Source: Cohnella xylanilytica
GTDB taxonomy: Bacteria > Bacillota > Bacilli > Paenibacillales > Paenibacillaceae
Reading direction: 5' to 3'
Length of the DNA: 58,272 nucleotides
Assembly (NCBI RefSeq): GCF_014212175.1
Contig: NZ_JACJVR010000112.1
Span: 1 to 58,272 of the forward strand
Both the position numbers and the translations under genes were made by a program. The notes under the pieces are model-generated. The model was given only the letters and a program-made list of their open reading frames with translations, made no database searches and had not been told where the DNA came from. Positions 1-8,111 of the stretch are shown here, piece after piece. Every line of letters starts with the position of its first letter. The stretch's first letter is position 1.

Positions 1-20
1 CTAATTAGGGGGCTTAATAG

Positions 21-406
21 CAATACCGAAAAATTCGGTATTCAGAGCCCGAAGATGCGCCGCGAGTCGTCCCAATACCGAAAAATTCGGTATTCAGAGC
101 CCGAAGACGCGCCGCGAGTCGTCCCAATACCGAAAAATTCGGCATTCAGAGCCCGAAGACGCGCCGCGAGTCGTCCCAATACCGAAAAATTCGGTATTCA
201 GAGCCCCAAGACGCGCCGCGAGTCATCCCAATACCGAAAAATTCGGTATTCAGAGCCTGAAGACTCGCCGCGAGTCCTCCCAATACCGAAAAATTCGGCA
301 TTCAGAGCCCGAAGACGCGCCGCGACGCACCCCAATGGCGAAAAATTCGCCATTCAGAGCCCGAAGACGCGCCGCGACGCCCCCAATAGCGAAAATTCGC
401 CATTCG
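21..406. repeat. Tandem array of eight 52-bp hairpin units (family 1)
   Basis: Eight head-to-tail units begin at 21, 73, 125, 177, 229, 281, 333 and 384, giving a period of 52 bp (51 for the last step). Each unit carries a 9-bp stem with an AAA loop (AATACCGAA / TTCGGTATT) and then a conserved stretch starting CAGAGCC and containing CGCGCCGCGAGTCG. Copies 3 and 6 have one A-C mismatch in the stem. Copy 7 has two changed pairs (AATGGCGAA / TTCGCCATT), so pairing is kept. The last copy is degenerate. The whole unit is conserved, so this is not a CRISPR array. The left edge of the array lies within the window. Confidence 0.95.
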
Positions 407-413
407 CCAAACC

Positions 414-442
414 GGCGGGCAGCCATGCCCGCGCTTTTTTTT
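414..442 (+). terminator. Intrinsic terminator after the hairpin array
   Basis: A GCGGGCA / TGCCCGC stem with a four-base loop is followed by a run of eight T. It would end transcription arriving from the left through the hairpin array, so the array may be the 3' untranslated end of a gene outside the window. Confidence 0.8.
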
Positions 443-533
443 ATATTTCTCTTACATTTTTCTACCATTCTCGTAAAAGTCCGGTGATAGACTGAAGAGG
501 AAGTCGCAGCATTCATGAAATTAAAGGAGGAAC

Positions 534-3500
534 ATGATGAAGACTGCTAGATTCCCGAAAGTCAGAGACGTCTCGTTGAAGCTGGCGCTCGCGCTCTCCA
601 TCCTGATTCCGGCTCAGGTCGGAATCGGAGGGCTCGGAGGGCTCGCGCCGGCGGCGAGGGCGGAAGGGCCGACCGACCCGGCTCCGTTCATCGAAGCCAA
701 GGTGACGAACGAGAACGCCGGCAAGAAGGTGCTGTTCGACAACACGCACGCGCAGACGGCGGGAGCGGCCGACTGGGTCATCGACGGCGGCTTCTCCGAC
801 TTCGGCAACGCGCTGGCCAACGACGGCTACTACGTGAAGGAGCTGCGCAAGACGACGCCGTTCACGTTCGCCGATCTGGAGCCGTACGACGTCTTCGTCG
901 TCGCGGAGCCGAACATTCCGTTTAAGCAGAGCGAGCAAGCCGCGATGGAGCAATACGTAGAAGAAGGCGGCAGCATCTTCTTCATCGGTGACCACTACAA
1001 CGCGGACCGCAACAAGAACCGTTGGGACGGCTCCGAGAGCATCAACGGCTTCCGCCGCGGCGCGTGGGACAACCCGGCGAAGGGGATGGACGCCGAAGAA
1101 GCGGCTTCCGCCGCCATGCAGGACGTGGCCAGCTCCGACTGGCTCGCGACGAACTTCGGCATCCGCTTCCGCTACAACGCGCTCGGCGACATTACGGCGA
1201 ACAACATCGTCGAGCCGAGCCAAGCGTTCGGCATCACGGAAGGCGTGGACGGCGTCGCGATGCACGCGGGCTCGACGCTGGCGATCGTCGATCCGACGAA
1301 GGCCAAGGGCATCGTCTACTTGCCGCAGACGAGCGATGCGTGGGCGAACGCGGTGGATCAGGGCGTCTACAACGGCGGGGGCGTCGCGGAAGGGCCGTAC
1401 GTCGCCGTCTCCAAGCTGGGCCTCGGCAAGGCGGCGTTCATCGGGGATTCTTCCCCCGTCGAGGACGCCAGCCCCAAGTATCTTCGCGAAGACACGGGCG
1501 CCAAGAAGACGACCTACGACGGCTTCAAGGAACAGGACGACGGCGTTCTGCTCGTGAACCTCATCGAATGGCTGTCGACTCCCGAGAGCTATACGAGCTT
1601 CGACCAAGTGCCGGGACTTGCGCTCGACCAGCCGACGGCGCTGCATGCGTTCGAACAGCCGGCGGCTTCGACCGAGCCGAAGCCGGAGCCTTGGGCTCCG
1701 CCGAACGCCGGCTACAAGTGGTACGACCGCTCGACGTTCCGGGCCGGCTCCTTCGGCGGCCCCACGATCGAGTACGATCCCGAGTACGGGTTCGTCCACC
1801 AGAGCCAGCTGCCGAACGCCGCCGAGTTCCAGATTCGCGTCGAAGCGCGCAACCTGCAGCCGAATTCGACCTTGTCCGGCTTCAGCACGGGCATCTACCT
1901 GACGGGCGGCACGCAGGTCGCCAAGTTCCGGAACGCCGACGGAACCTGGCCGGCCTCGTACGGCTACAGCACGGCGTACAGCCTGACCGCGGACGCCAAC
2001 GGCTACGCGTACAAGGACCTCACCGTGCAGATCAAGCCGGGAACGAGCGGAAGCGCCAACCTGCGGCTTCGCCAGAACGGCAGCAACCTGCTGACGCAGA
2101 CGGTTACCCTCGCGAACGTGCCCGCGGAGCCGCTTCCGGAGCCGGGAGATCCGAAGCCGGCGCTCGTCCCGATCGCGGAAGCCCGCGCCAAGGCGGAAGG
2201 AACGAAGGTAACGGTCGAAGGCGTCGTCACGACGGAGCCGGGGATCTTCGGAGGACAGTCGTTTTATCTCCAGGACGACAGCGGCGGCATTTACGTTTTT
2301 CAGAGCCAATCCGGCTTCCATCAAGGGGATAAGGTGAAGATCACCGCGTCCCTGGCCGTCTATAACGCCGAGCTGGAATTGGCCGAAGTCGCCTCCATCG
2401 AGAAAACGGGAACGTCCCCGCTCCCGGCCGCCGAGCCGGTCGCCGCCGTGGACGACTCGAATCAAGGACGCCTCGTCGGCATCTCGGGTGCCAAGATCGC
2501 GAACATCGTGACGGCGAGCCCGAGCGGCTCGTTCGAATTCGACGCGATCTCGGGATCCGTCTCGAACCATATCCGCGTCGACGGCCGCACCGGAGTGACT
2601 CTGTCGAACTTCCCGTACGAGGAAGGGGACGTCGTCGATATCCAAGGCGTGGCGGCGATTTTCAAGGGCGTCTACCAATTGAAGCCGAGAGGGCTCGGCG
2701 ACTTCCAGCTCGTCTCCGGCGGCGAAGTGCTGTCGGAAGCTTCCCTGTCCGCCGATTCGACGACGCTGAAGGTCGGCGGCGAGACGAAGCTGCGCGTCGA
2801 GGCGAAGCTGAGCGACGGAACGCCGGCCGATCTGAGCGGGGCGGCCGTGCAGTTCGCGAGCTCCGATCCGGCCGTAGCGGAGATCGGCGCCGACGGGACG
2901 CTGCGCGCTCTGAAGGAAGGCGGCGCTCAAGCGACCGCGACCGTGACGCTGAACGGAACGACGGTCACCTCCGCTCCGCTCGCGATCGAGGTCGTTCGTC
3001 CGCTGGCTGCCGGAGCGCCGGGCAAGCCGGTCCTGTCGGACGATAACGGTTGGGACACGGGGCTGCGCGACGGGAGCTATACCGTCACGATGAACCTGTG
3101 GTGGGGGAACAACGGAACGGAGGTCAAGCTGTACGAGAACGGCGTCCTGGTCGGAACGAAGCCGCTGAAGGACGCTTCTCCGGCCGCCCAGAAGGCTTCC
3201 TTCGAGATTGCGGGCAAGGCTAACGGAACGTACGTCTACACGTGCGAGCTGTCCAACGTATACGGTACGACGGCGTGCAGCCCGCTTACGGTTACCGTCG
3301 CCGACGCCAACCCCGGCAAGCCGGTCCTGGCGCACGACAATTGGGACGGAGACGGCAGCTACAAGGTGTCGATGAACCTGTGGTGGGGAACGAACGCCAC
3401 GGAATACCGCCTGTACGAGAACGACAAGCTGATCGACACGCAGACGCTCACCGCCGCCACGCCGGCGGCCCAACGCGCCGAGACGGCGATCTCGGGCCGG

Positions 3501-3590
3501 GCTCCGGGCGAATACCGGTATCGGTGCGAGCTGGTCAACGAAGCGGGCGCAACGGCCAGCGAGACGATCGCGGTTCAAGTTCGGGCGTAG
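534..3590 (+). CDS. Secreted multidomain protein: amidotransferase-like fold, OB-fold and Ig-like repeats
   Basis: A 1018-residue exported protein. The start follows AAAGGAGG; ATG at 534 or 537 both fit. Residues 1-43 form a signal peptide ending AARA. Residues ~45-350 look like a glutamine-amidotransferase-like (DUF4350/ThuA-type) fold, including VLFDNTHAQ and a GGSIFFIGDHY strand. Then come a beta-rich segment (~375-520), an OB-fold like those beside secreted nucleases (~546-640, with FYLQDDSGGIYVF), a Big_2-like domain (~734-823), and two copies of a chitinase-A-N-like Ig domain (~829-923, ~925-1018), each with MNLWWG.N.TE..LYEN. No nuclease or glycosidase catalytic domain is visible. I infer a cell-surface or extracellular binding/degradative role, target unknown. 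It stands alone between terminators. Confidence 0.85.
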   Translation: MMKTARFPKVRDVSLKLALALSILIPAQVGIGGLGGLAPAARAEGPTDPAPFIEAKVTNENAGKKVLFDNTHAQTAGAADWVIDGGFSDFGNALANDGYYVKELRKTTPFTFADLEPYDVFVVAEPNIPFKQSEQAAMEQYVEEGGSIFFIGDHYNADRNKNRWDGSESINGFRRGAWDNPAKGMDAEEAASAAMQDVASSDWLATNFGIRFRYNALGDITANNIVEPSQAFGITEGVDGVAMHAGSTLAIVDPTKAKGIVYLPQTSDAWANAVDQGVYNGGGVAEGPYVAVSKLGLGKAAFIGDSSPVEDASPKYLREDTGAKKTTYDGFKEQDDGVLLVNLIEWLSTPESYTSFDQVPGLALDQPTALHAFEQPAASTEPKPEPWAPPNAGYKWYDRSTFRAGSFGGPTIEYDPEYGFVHQSQLPNAAEFQIRVEARNLQPNSTLSGFSTGIYLTGGTQVAKFRNADGTWPASYGYSTAYSLTADANGYAYKDLTVQIKPGTSGSANLRLRQNGSNLLTQTVTLANVPAEPLPEPGDPKPALVPIAEARAKAEGTKVTVEGVVTTEPGIFGGQSFYLQDDSGGIYVFQSQSGFHQGDKVKITASLAVYNAELELAEVASIEKTGTSPLPAAEPVAAVDDSNQGRLVGISGAKIANIVTASPSGSFEFDAISGSVSNHIRVDGRTGVTLSNFPYEEGDVVDIQGVAAIFKGVYQLKPRGLGDFQLVSGGEVLSEASLSADSTTLKVGGETKLRVEAKLSDGTPADLSGAAVQFASSDPAVAEIGADGTLRALKEGGAQATATVTLNGTTVTSAPLAIEVVRPLAAGAPGKPVLSDDNGWDTGLRDGSYTVTMNLWWGNNGTEVKLYENGVLVGTKPLKDASPAAQKASFEIAGKANGTYVYTCELSNVYGTTACSPLTVTVADANPGKPVLAHDNWDGDGSYKVSMNLWWGTNATEYRLYENDKLIDTQTLTAATPAAQRAETAISGRAPGEYRYRCELVNEAGATASETIAVQVRA

Positions 3591-3610
3591 GAAAAGGTAC
3601 CGATACGAGA

Positions 3611-3644
3611 CAACCCGGCATTGGCCATGGCCAATGCCGGGTTG
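3611..3644. terminator. 34-bp perfect palindrome between convergent genes
   Basis: Positions 3611-3644 are identical to their own reverse complement, centred on GGCCATGGCC. The element lies between the end of the secreted protein gene and the end of the aldo/keto reductase gene on the other strand. It can form a long hairpin in both transcripts, but neither side has a good T-tract, so a bidirectional terminator is inferred rather than proven. Confidence 0.7.
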
Positions 3645-3687
3645 TTCGCCGTTCCAGCCTCGTCCGCCGTTCAACTCTCGACTGCCG

Positions 3688-4710
3688 TTACCGGCCCAGA
3701 GCCTTCGCCGCAATCGGATCGAGAGTCGCCTCCGCGAACCAGTTCGGATACAGCGGCGCCGGTCTCGTCAAGGCGTCCAACCGGGCCAGATCCTCCGCGT
3801 CCAGCTTCAGCTCCGCCGCCGCCAGGTTGTCATCCAACTGCGACAGACGGCTGGAGCCGATCAGAACGCTGGAGACGACGGGCTTCGCGAGCAGCCAGGC
3901 GAGCGACACTTGCGCGGGGGAGGCGCCGTATCGGCCCGCGATATCCCGAACGGTCTCGAGCGCCGAGAATCCCCATTCCTTGTCGTGCGGCAGGAAGTCG
4001 AAGCCGCTGAGCCGATTGTTCGGGTCGCTTAGATTGTCGCGGGTGTACTTCCCGCTCAGGAAGCCGCCGGCGAGAGGACTCCAGACCGTCAGCCCCACTC
4101 CGTTCGCTTCCATGAACGGAATCGTCTCGTGCTCCAGGTCCCGGCCGATAAGCGAGTAGTACATCTGCCCGTTGACGAAGGCCGCCCATCCGCGTTCGCG
4201 CTGCAGCTGGACCGCCTGGGCGGCCATCCACGCCGGCCAGTTGGAATAGCCGATGTAGCGGACTTTGCCCGAGCGGACGAGATCGTTCAGCGCTTCGAGC
4301 GTCTCCTCGAGCGGAGTGAACGGATCCGTCTTGTGCACGATGTAGAGATCGATGTAATCGGTGTTCAGCCGGGCCAGGCTGGCTTCGCACGCGTCGAACA
4401 GATGCTTGCGGGACAGACCCGCCTGCGTGACGCCGGGCCCCATCCGGTTGCCGGCTTTGGTCGCGACGATCGTCTCCTTCCGGCGGGCGCCGAGCAGCCG
4501 TCCGAGCATCTCCTCGCTCTGCCCGTCGGCGTAAGCGTCCGCCGTGTCGAAGAAGTTGACCCCGGCGTCGAGGGCCCGGTCGACCAGCTGCTGCGCTTCG
4601 TCCCGGCCGACCTTGTAGACGGTCGGGAAGTTGCCCGAGCCGAAGGTCATGGCTCCGAAAGCCAGCTTCGATACGATTAATCCGGAATGGCCCAATCGGG
4701 AATAGATCAT
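3688..4710 (-). CDS. Aldo/keto reductase
   Basis: 340 residues, the usual length for an NAD(P)H-dependent aldo/keto reductase with a TIM barrel. The classical catalytic tetrad is present: Asp55 and Tyr60 (FFDTADAY), Lys85 (VATKAG) and His126 (YIVHKTD). The later GYSNW and VWSPLAGGFLSGKY segments and the C-terminal IGSS cofactor-phosphate loop are typical of the family. It should reduce small aldehydes or ketones in the cytoplasm; the substrate cannot be read. It is divergent from the AraC regulator at 4902, which makes that regulator a plausible controller. Confidence 0.9.
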   Translation of the reverse strand: MIYSRLGHSGLIVSKLAFGAMTFGSGNFPTVYKVGRDEAQQLVDRALDAGVNFFDTADAYADGQSEEMLGRLLGARRKETIVATKAGNRMGPGVTQAGLSRKHLFDACEASLARLNTDYIDLYIVHKTDPFTPLEETLEALNDLVRSGKVRYIGYSNWPAWMAAQAVQLQRERGWAAFVNGQMYYSLIGRDLEHETIPFMEANGVGLTVWSPLAGGFLSGKYTRDNLSDPNNRLSGFDFLPHDKEWGFSALETVRDIAGRYGASPAQVSLAWLLAKPVVSSVLIGSSRLSQLDDNLAAAELKLDAEDLARLDALTRPAPLYPNWFAEATLDPIAAKALGR

Positions 4711-4901
4711 GTTTTGCTCATCCTCCTTCTCTCTTATGGTTCAAGTATAGACGCGGTGGGCGCGGGCAATCTTGTACGATCGAATCGCGAATTTGGACGT
4801 TCCGATCATTCGGGAACCCGTGGAATTGGTCCGATGCGCCGGAGTGAGATACAATAGGGGAATATGGATAGAGCGAAAAACGAGCCGAGGAGGGAGAAGG
4901 G

Positions 4902-5765
4902 ATGCCGGATACTCCGATCGCGACCAGCGAGTCGATGGGATGGACGGACTTGAAGCTGTCCGGTTGGGAAGGCGTATCTCCGCAGGAGGCGTTCGAGCCG
5001 GAGCTGAACCGCCATCTGCTTGTCCTTCACCGGACGCCGGGGCCGGTCCGCGTCTTCGAGCGGGCGGACGGCTACCGGGGGGACGGAGTGGCGCGGCCGG
5101 GCGACATCAACCTGTTCTCGGCGGGGGATCTGTCGTTCTGCCGCTGGGAAGAGAACCTCAGCTTCATCCGCCTGGACCTGTCTCCCGCCTTGACGGACCG
5201 GGTCGCCGCCGAGCTGGAGCTTCCGCAGGCCGGAGGCGGGGCCGTCGACTTAAGCCGGCGCATCCGGCTGCGCGACGACCGCGTCTCCCAGATCGTGCAG
5301 TGGCTGTACGAGGATCTGAATCAAGGCGGCCTAGGCGGGAAGCTGTATGCCGATTCGCTCGCGAGAATGCTCGCCGTCCACCTGCTGCACCGATACGGCG
5401 TCGCCTCCGAGCGTCCCGAGCGCCGGAAGGCGGGCCCGTCCCGACTCGCGCGCCGTCAGCTGGACGGAGCCCTTCAATACGTGCACGCGCATCTCGGCCA
5501 GGATATCTCCCTGGAGAAGCTGGCGGCGGCCGCGCACGTCAGCGCCTCTCACCTCGTTCGCTTGTTCCGGGAGGCGACGGGGCTCGCCCCTCATCAATAC
5601 GTGATCCGCGAGCGGATTCGCCGGGCGCAAGCGCATCTGGAGGCGGGGCTGCCTATTCAGGAAGTCGCGGCGGCTCTCGGCTTCAGCGACCAGAGTCATC
5701 TGCATCGCCACTTCAAGCGGATCGTCGGCGTCACCCCGCGCGAATACGCCCGCGGCCTTCGCTAA
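4902..5765 (+). CDS. AraC-family transcriptional regulator
   Basis: 287 residues. The N-terminal ~165 residues are a cupin-like sensing domain (GDINLFSAGDLSFCRW). The C-terminal ~100 residues contain the two helix-turn-helix motifs of the AraC family: ISLEKLAAAAHVSASHLVRLF, then IQEVAAALGFSDQSHLHRHF and the terminal VTPREYARG. The start is chosen because GAGGGAGAAGGG precedes ATG at 4902. The ligand is unknown. The divergent neighbour is the aldo/keto reductase, with about 190 bp shared between them, so that gene is the simplest candidate target. Confidence 0.9.
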   Translation: MPDTPIATSESMGWTDLKLSGWEGVSPQEAFEPELNRHLLVLHRTPGPVRVFERADGYRGDGVARPGDINLFSAGDLSFCRWEENLSFIRLDLSPALTDRVAAELELPQAGGGAVDLSRRIRLRDDRVSQIVQWLYEDLNQGGLGGKLYADSLARMLAVHLLHRYGVASERPERRKAGPSRLARRQLDGALQYVHAHLGQDISLEKLAAAAHVSASHLVRLFREATGLAPHQYVIRERIRRAQAHLEAGLPIQEVAAALGFSDQSHLHRHFKRIVGVTPREYARGLR

Positions 5766-5810
5766 CCGGAGAAGCTAGATTCGAAGCCGGATTCGCGGTA
5801 TGCTAGAAGC

Positions 5811-6365
5811 ATGAAGACTCTTCTCGTGACGGGCTACCGCGCCCATGAACTCGGCATTTTTGACCGGAAGCACAAGGGCATCGAATATATCAAGAGAGCG
5901 ATCGCGGCCAAGCTGGTCCCCTTGATCGAGGAAGGACTCGAATGGGTGATCACCCCCGGCCAGTTCGGGGTCGATCTGTGGGCGTGCGAGACGGCGATCG
6001 AGCTCAAGACGACGTACCCCCATCTGAAGCTCTCGATCCTGACCGCTTACAGCAATCCGGAGGAGAAGTGGAAGGACGACCGGAAGGAATACTACCACGA
6101 CCTGTTGAAAAAAGTGGATTACTACGGAGCCGTCAGCAAGCAGCCCTACAGCGGGCCTTGGCAGTTCAAGGCCCGCGACGAGCTGCTCTTCCGCAAGACC
6201 GACGGCATCCTGCTCGTCTACGACGAGGATTCCGGAGAAGGAAGCCCGAAGTTCTTCAAGGAGACCGCCCTTCGCAAGAACGCGTCCGAAGGGTATCGGT
6301 ACATCTCCATCGGGCAAGACGACATCCAGAGCATCGCGGAAGAGAGCAGCTATCGCTACGAATGA
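5811..6365 (+). CDS. ypsA: YpsA/DUF1273 SLOG-family protein
   Basis: 184 residues, matching the DUF1273 (UPF0398) family represented by Bacillus YpsA. The Rossmann-like fold is marked by the N-terminal LLVTGYRAHELGIF, the GLEWVITPGQFGVDLWACE strand-loop-helix and the later DGILLVYDE. Proteins with this SLOG fold are thought to bind nucleotide-derived ligands; YpsA has been linked to cell division and oxidative stress in Bacillus, but its chemistry is unsettled. Here it is not beside gpsB. The stop codon lies inside the first copy of a 17-bp tandem repeat, and the gene converges on the methyltransferase at 6424. Confidence 0.85.
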   Translation: MKTLLVTGYRAHELGIFDRKHKGIEYIKRAIAAKLVPLIEEGLEWVITPGQFGVDLWACETAIELKTTYPHLKLSILTAYSNPEEKWKDDRKEYYHDLLKKVDYYGAVSKQPYSGPWQFKARDELLFRKTDGILLVYDEDSGEGSPKFFKETALRKNASEGYRYISIGQDDIQSIAEESSYRYE

Positions 6366-6428
6366 GCTGGCCTAAGCAATGAGCTGACCTAACCAATGAG
6401 CTGGTCTAACGAATGAGCCGGCCTTACG
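6361..6428. repeat. 17-bp tandem repeat, four copies
   Basis: Four contiguous 17-bp units begin at 6361, 6378, 6395 and 6412, each of the form AATGAGCYGRYCTWASS. The first unit contains the ypsA stop codon and the last overlaps the stop of the convergent methyltransferase gene (6424), so the repeat fills the whole gap between the two genes. Confidence 0.9.
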
Positions 6429-7233
6429 AAGTCCTAACGCCTTCCGCGGTCAGCATGTACATCGTCATGGACCGGGCATCGCGCCGGATCCATTCCCGGT
6501 ACTCGTTCTCGGCCTGCTCGCATCGCGCCTTCGAGATATAGCCGTCCTGCGCCATCCGGGCTCCCCGGCTGGAAGCCGTGTCCGCCCACAGCGCGATTCG
6601 CGCCTCGAAGCCGGGTTCGCTGCGTACGGCCGTCTCGTGCCGGGGCGTCGTCCGGACGCGCTCGAGGCCGGCTTGGCGAAGCAGCTCCGGCAGGCGATCC
6701 GCGATCGCGTTGTCGAAGCCCGCGTCGGCGCGCCAGGCGAGGTAGGCGGAATAAAATTCCCGCATGCTGGCGGGCGGCTCCGGCTCCCAGCGGATCTTCT
6801 CGTGATTGTAGTCCGTTACGACGACGAGGCCCCCGACACGCACGGCCGCTCTCATGCGCAGAAGCGCCCGCAGCGGATCGGCCAGCCAGACGAACAGTCG
6901 CGAGCCGGCCGCGATATCGAACCTCTCCTCGTAAGGCAACGAATAGACGTCCCCGACCTCGAACGCCAAGCCGGGAACGCCGTCGTGCGCCGAACGGGCT
7001 CGCGCGATCAAGGCGGGATCGTTGTCGAAGCCGACCGCGCTTCCTTGCGTTCCGACCGCCTCCGCGATGCCTCTGGTGATCGCTCCCGTTCCGCAGCCGA
7101 CGTCCAGCACCGCCATTCCGGCCCGCACGACCTCCGCAAGGCCCGGATTCGAAGACGCCAGCGTCCTCGCGTCGAGAGCATTCGTTAATTTGCCCGACAG
7201 CTTCGCCCTGCTCGCCGCCTGATGGTTTTCCAT
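6424..7233 (-). CDS. Class I SAM-dependent methyltransferase
   Basis: 269 residues from the ATG at 7233, preferred over an upstream ATG because AAAGGGGG lies eight to ten bases before it. Motif I is clear (AVLDVGCGTGAITRGIAEAVG), followed by GFDNDPALIARA and a GDVYSLPYEERFDIA acidic loop, as in UbiE/COQ5-like enzymes. It should transfer a methyl group from S-adenosylmethionine to a small molecule; the substrate cannot be predicted. A TATAAT -10 element on the minus strand (7261-7256) fits a promoter just before the gene. Confidence 0.88.
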   Translation of the reverse strand: MENHQAASRAKLSGKLTNALDARTLASSNPGLAEVVRAGMAVLDVGCGTGAITRGIAEAVGTQGSAVGFDNDPALIARARSAHDGVPGLAFEVGDVYSLPYEERFDIAAGSRLFVWLADPLRALLRMRAAVRVGGLVVVTDYNHEKIRWEPEPPASMREFYSAYLAWRADAGFDNAIADRLPELLRQAGLERVRTTPRHETAVRSEPGFEARIALWADTASSRGARMAQDGYISKARCEQAENEYREWIRRDARSMTMYMLTAEGVRTS

Positions 7234-7551
7234 GCCGCAGTCCCCCTTTGAGCTCATTATAGAGCGGAAGTTTTTATAGCTGAAATACATAGACTAAATA
7301 AATGATATAGTTTCGGTCTATAAGTCGAGTTCTGGACAGACCCTCTCTAAGACAACCTCAAGCTGGAAAAAAATAGACCGGCTTCCCCATCCCTCCTCCT
7401 TTTCCGAAGGGTGATAGAAGTCCCGATTCCGCGAGAGTACAAAGTCCTAATAAAATCAAAAAATATCGGCGTTTCTCTTAAAATAGTGGTGATAATTACC
7501 TGGACTCGTGATATTATCGGTTCATAGGAACTATGGATCGGGGGAGTTCAT
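7234..7551. other. AT-rich divergent intergenic region
   Basis: This 318-bp stretch separates two divergent genes and is much richer in A+T than its surroundings. On the minus strand it holds TATAAT (7261-7256) for the methyltransferase. On the plus strand TGATATTAT at about 7510 looks like an extended -10 for the gene at 7552. I see no open frame or clear RNA structure in it. Confidence 0.5.
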
Positions 7552-7956
7552 ATGTCGTTAGGACTAAGGGTGGCTCAATGCCCGGGCTGCGGAAGCTTGT
7601 ATCAGGAGAATAGCCGGAAGCAGTGCCCCGATTGCTCGGCCGTCGAGGACGCGCAGATCGAAGCGATCGAGCGGCAATTGCGGCGCAACCGGTTCCTGAA
7701 CAACGAGCAGGTCGCCGAGATCACGTCCATTCCGGCCGAGAGGATTCGCGGCTGGATCCGGAAGGGCAAGATCAAGCTGTACGATTATCCGAATCTCGCG
7801 GATTCGTGCGATCTGTGCGGAGAGCCGACCCGCTCGGGCAAGCTGTGCGTGAAGTGCTCCTCCAGAATTCAATCCGATATCGTCCGCGTGTTCGAGCAAG
7901 AGAGATTGATGAAGGAACGGAATCGGGCCACTCACAGTTATATTTCCAAAAGATAG
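7552..7956 (+). CDS. YvyF-like (TIGR03826) flagellar-operon-type zinc-ribbon protein
   Basis: 134 residues. An N-terminal zinc ribbon (Cys10, Cys13, Cys25, Cys28) is followed by a MerR-like winged helix (NNEQVAEITSIPAERIRGWIRKGKI), the family signature LYDYPNLADSC, and a second CxxC...CVKC ribbon. This arrangement matches YvyF, which sits in flagellar operons of Bacillus and has been implicated in flagellar gene control. Here no flagellar gene is near, so it may be a paralogue with another role. The start follows GGGGGAG. A terminator follows at 7965. Confidence 0.7.
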   Translation: MSLGLRVAQCPGCGSLYQENSRKQCPDCSAVEDAQIEAIERQLRRNRFLNNEQVAEITSIPAERIRGWIRKGKIKLYDYPNLADSCDLCGEPTRSGKLCVKCSSRIQSDIVRVFEQERLMKERNRATHSYISKR

Positions 7957-7964
7957 AGACACGG

Positions 7965-7995
7965 ACGCCGGCGCGCGACAGCGCCGGCGTTGTTC
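7965..7995 (+). terminator. Terminator after the YvyF-like gene
   Basis: The stem ACGCCGGCG / CGCCGGCGT has an eight-base loop and is followed by a weak TTGTTC tail. Confidence 0.65.
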
Positions 7996-8111
7996 GTTCC
8001 TCCGGTACCGCGACCTTATCGCCTTCTTGAACGTATTCAGAGCAGGCGCGTCAGAGGCGGGAAGGAATGCGGCCCGCGGATCTCGCGGGAACGAAGGGGG
8101 AGCTACCGACG

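Noticed and set aside
21..406. Possible CRISPR array at the left end
   Set aside because: The full 52-bp unit is conserved, with no unique spacers, and no cas gene is present. The units are simple tandem repeats with hairpins.
513..3713. Very long minus-strand frame opposite the secreted protein gene
   Set aside because: Composition is Arg-rich and low in variety, typical of antisense frames in GC-rich DNA. The plus strand has a signal peptide, domains and a ribosome binding site.
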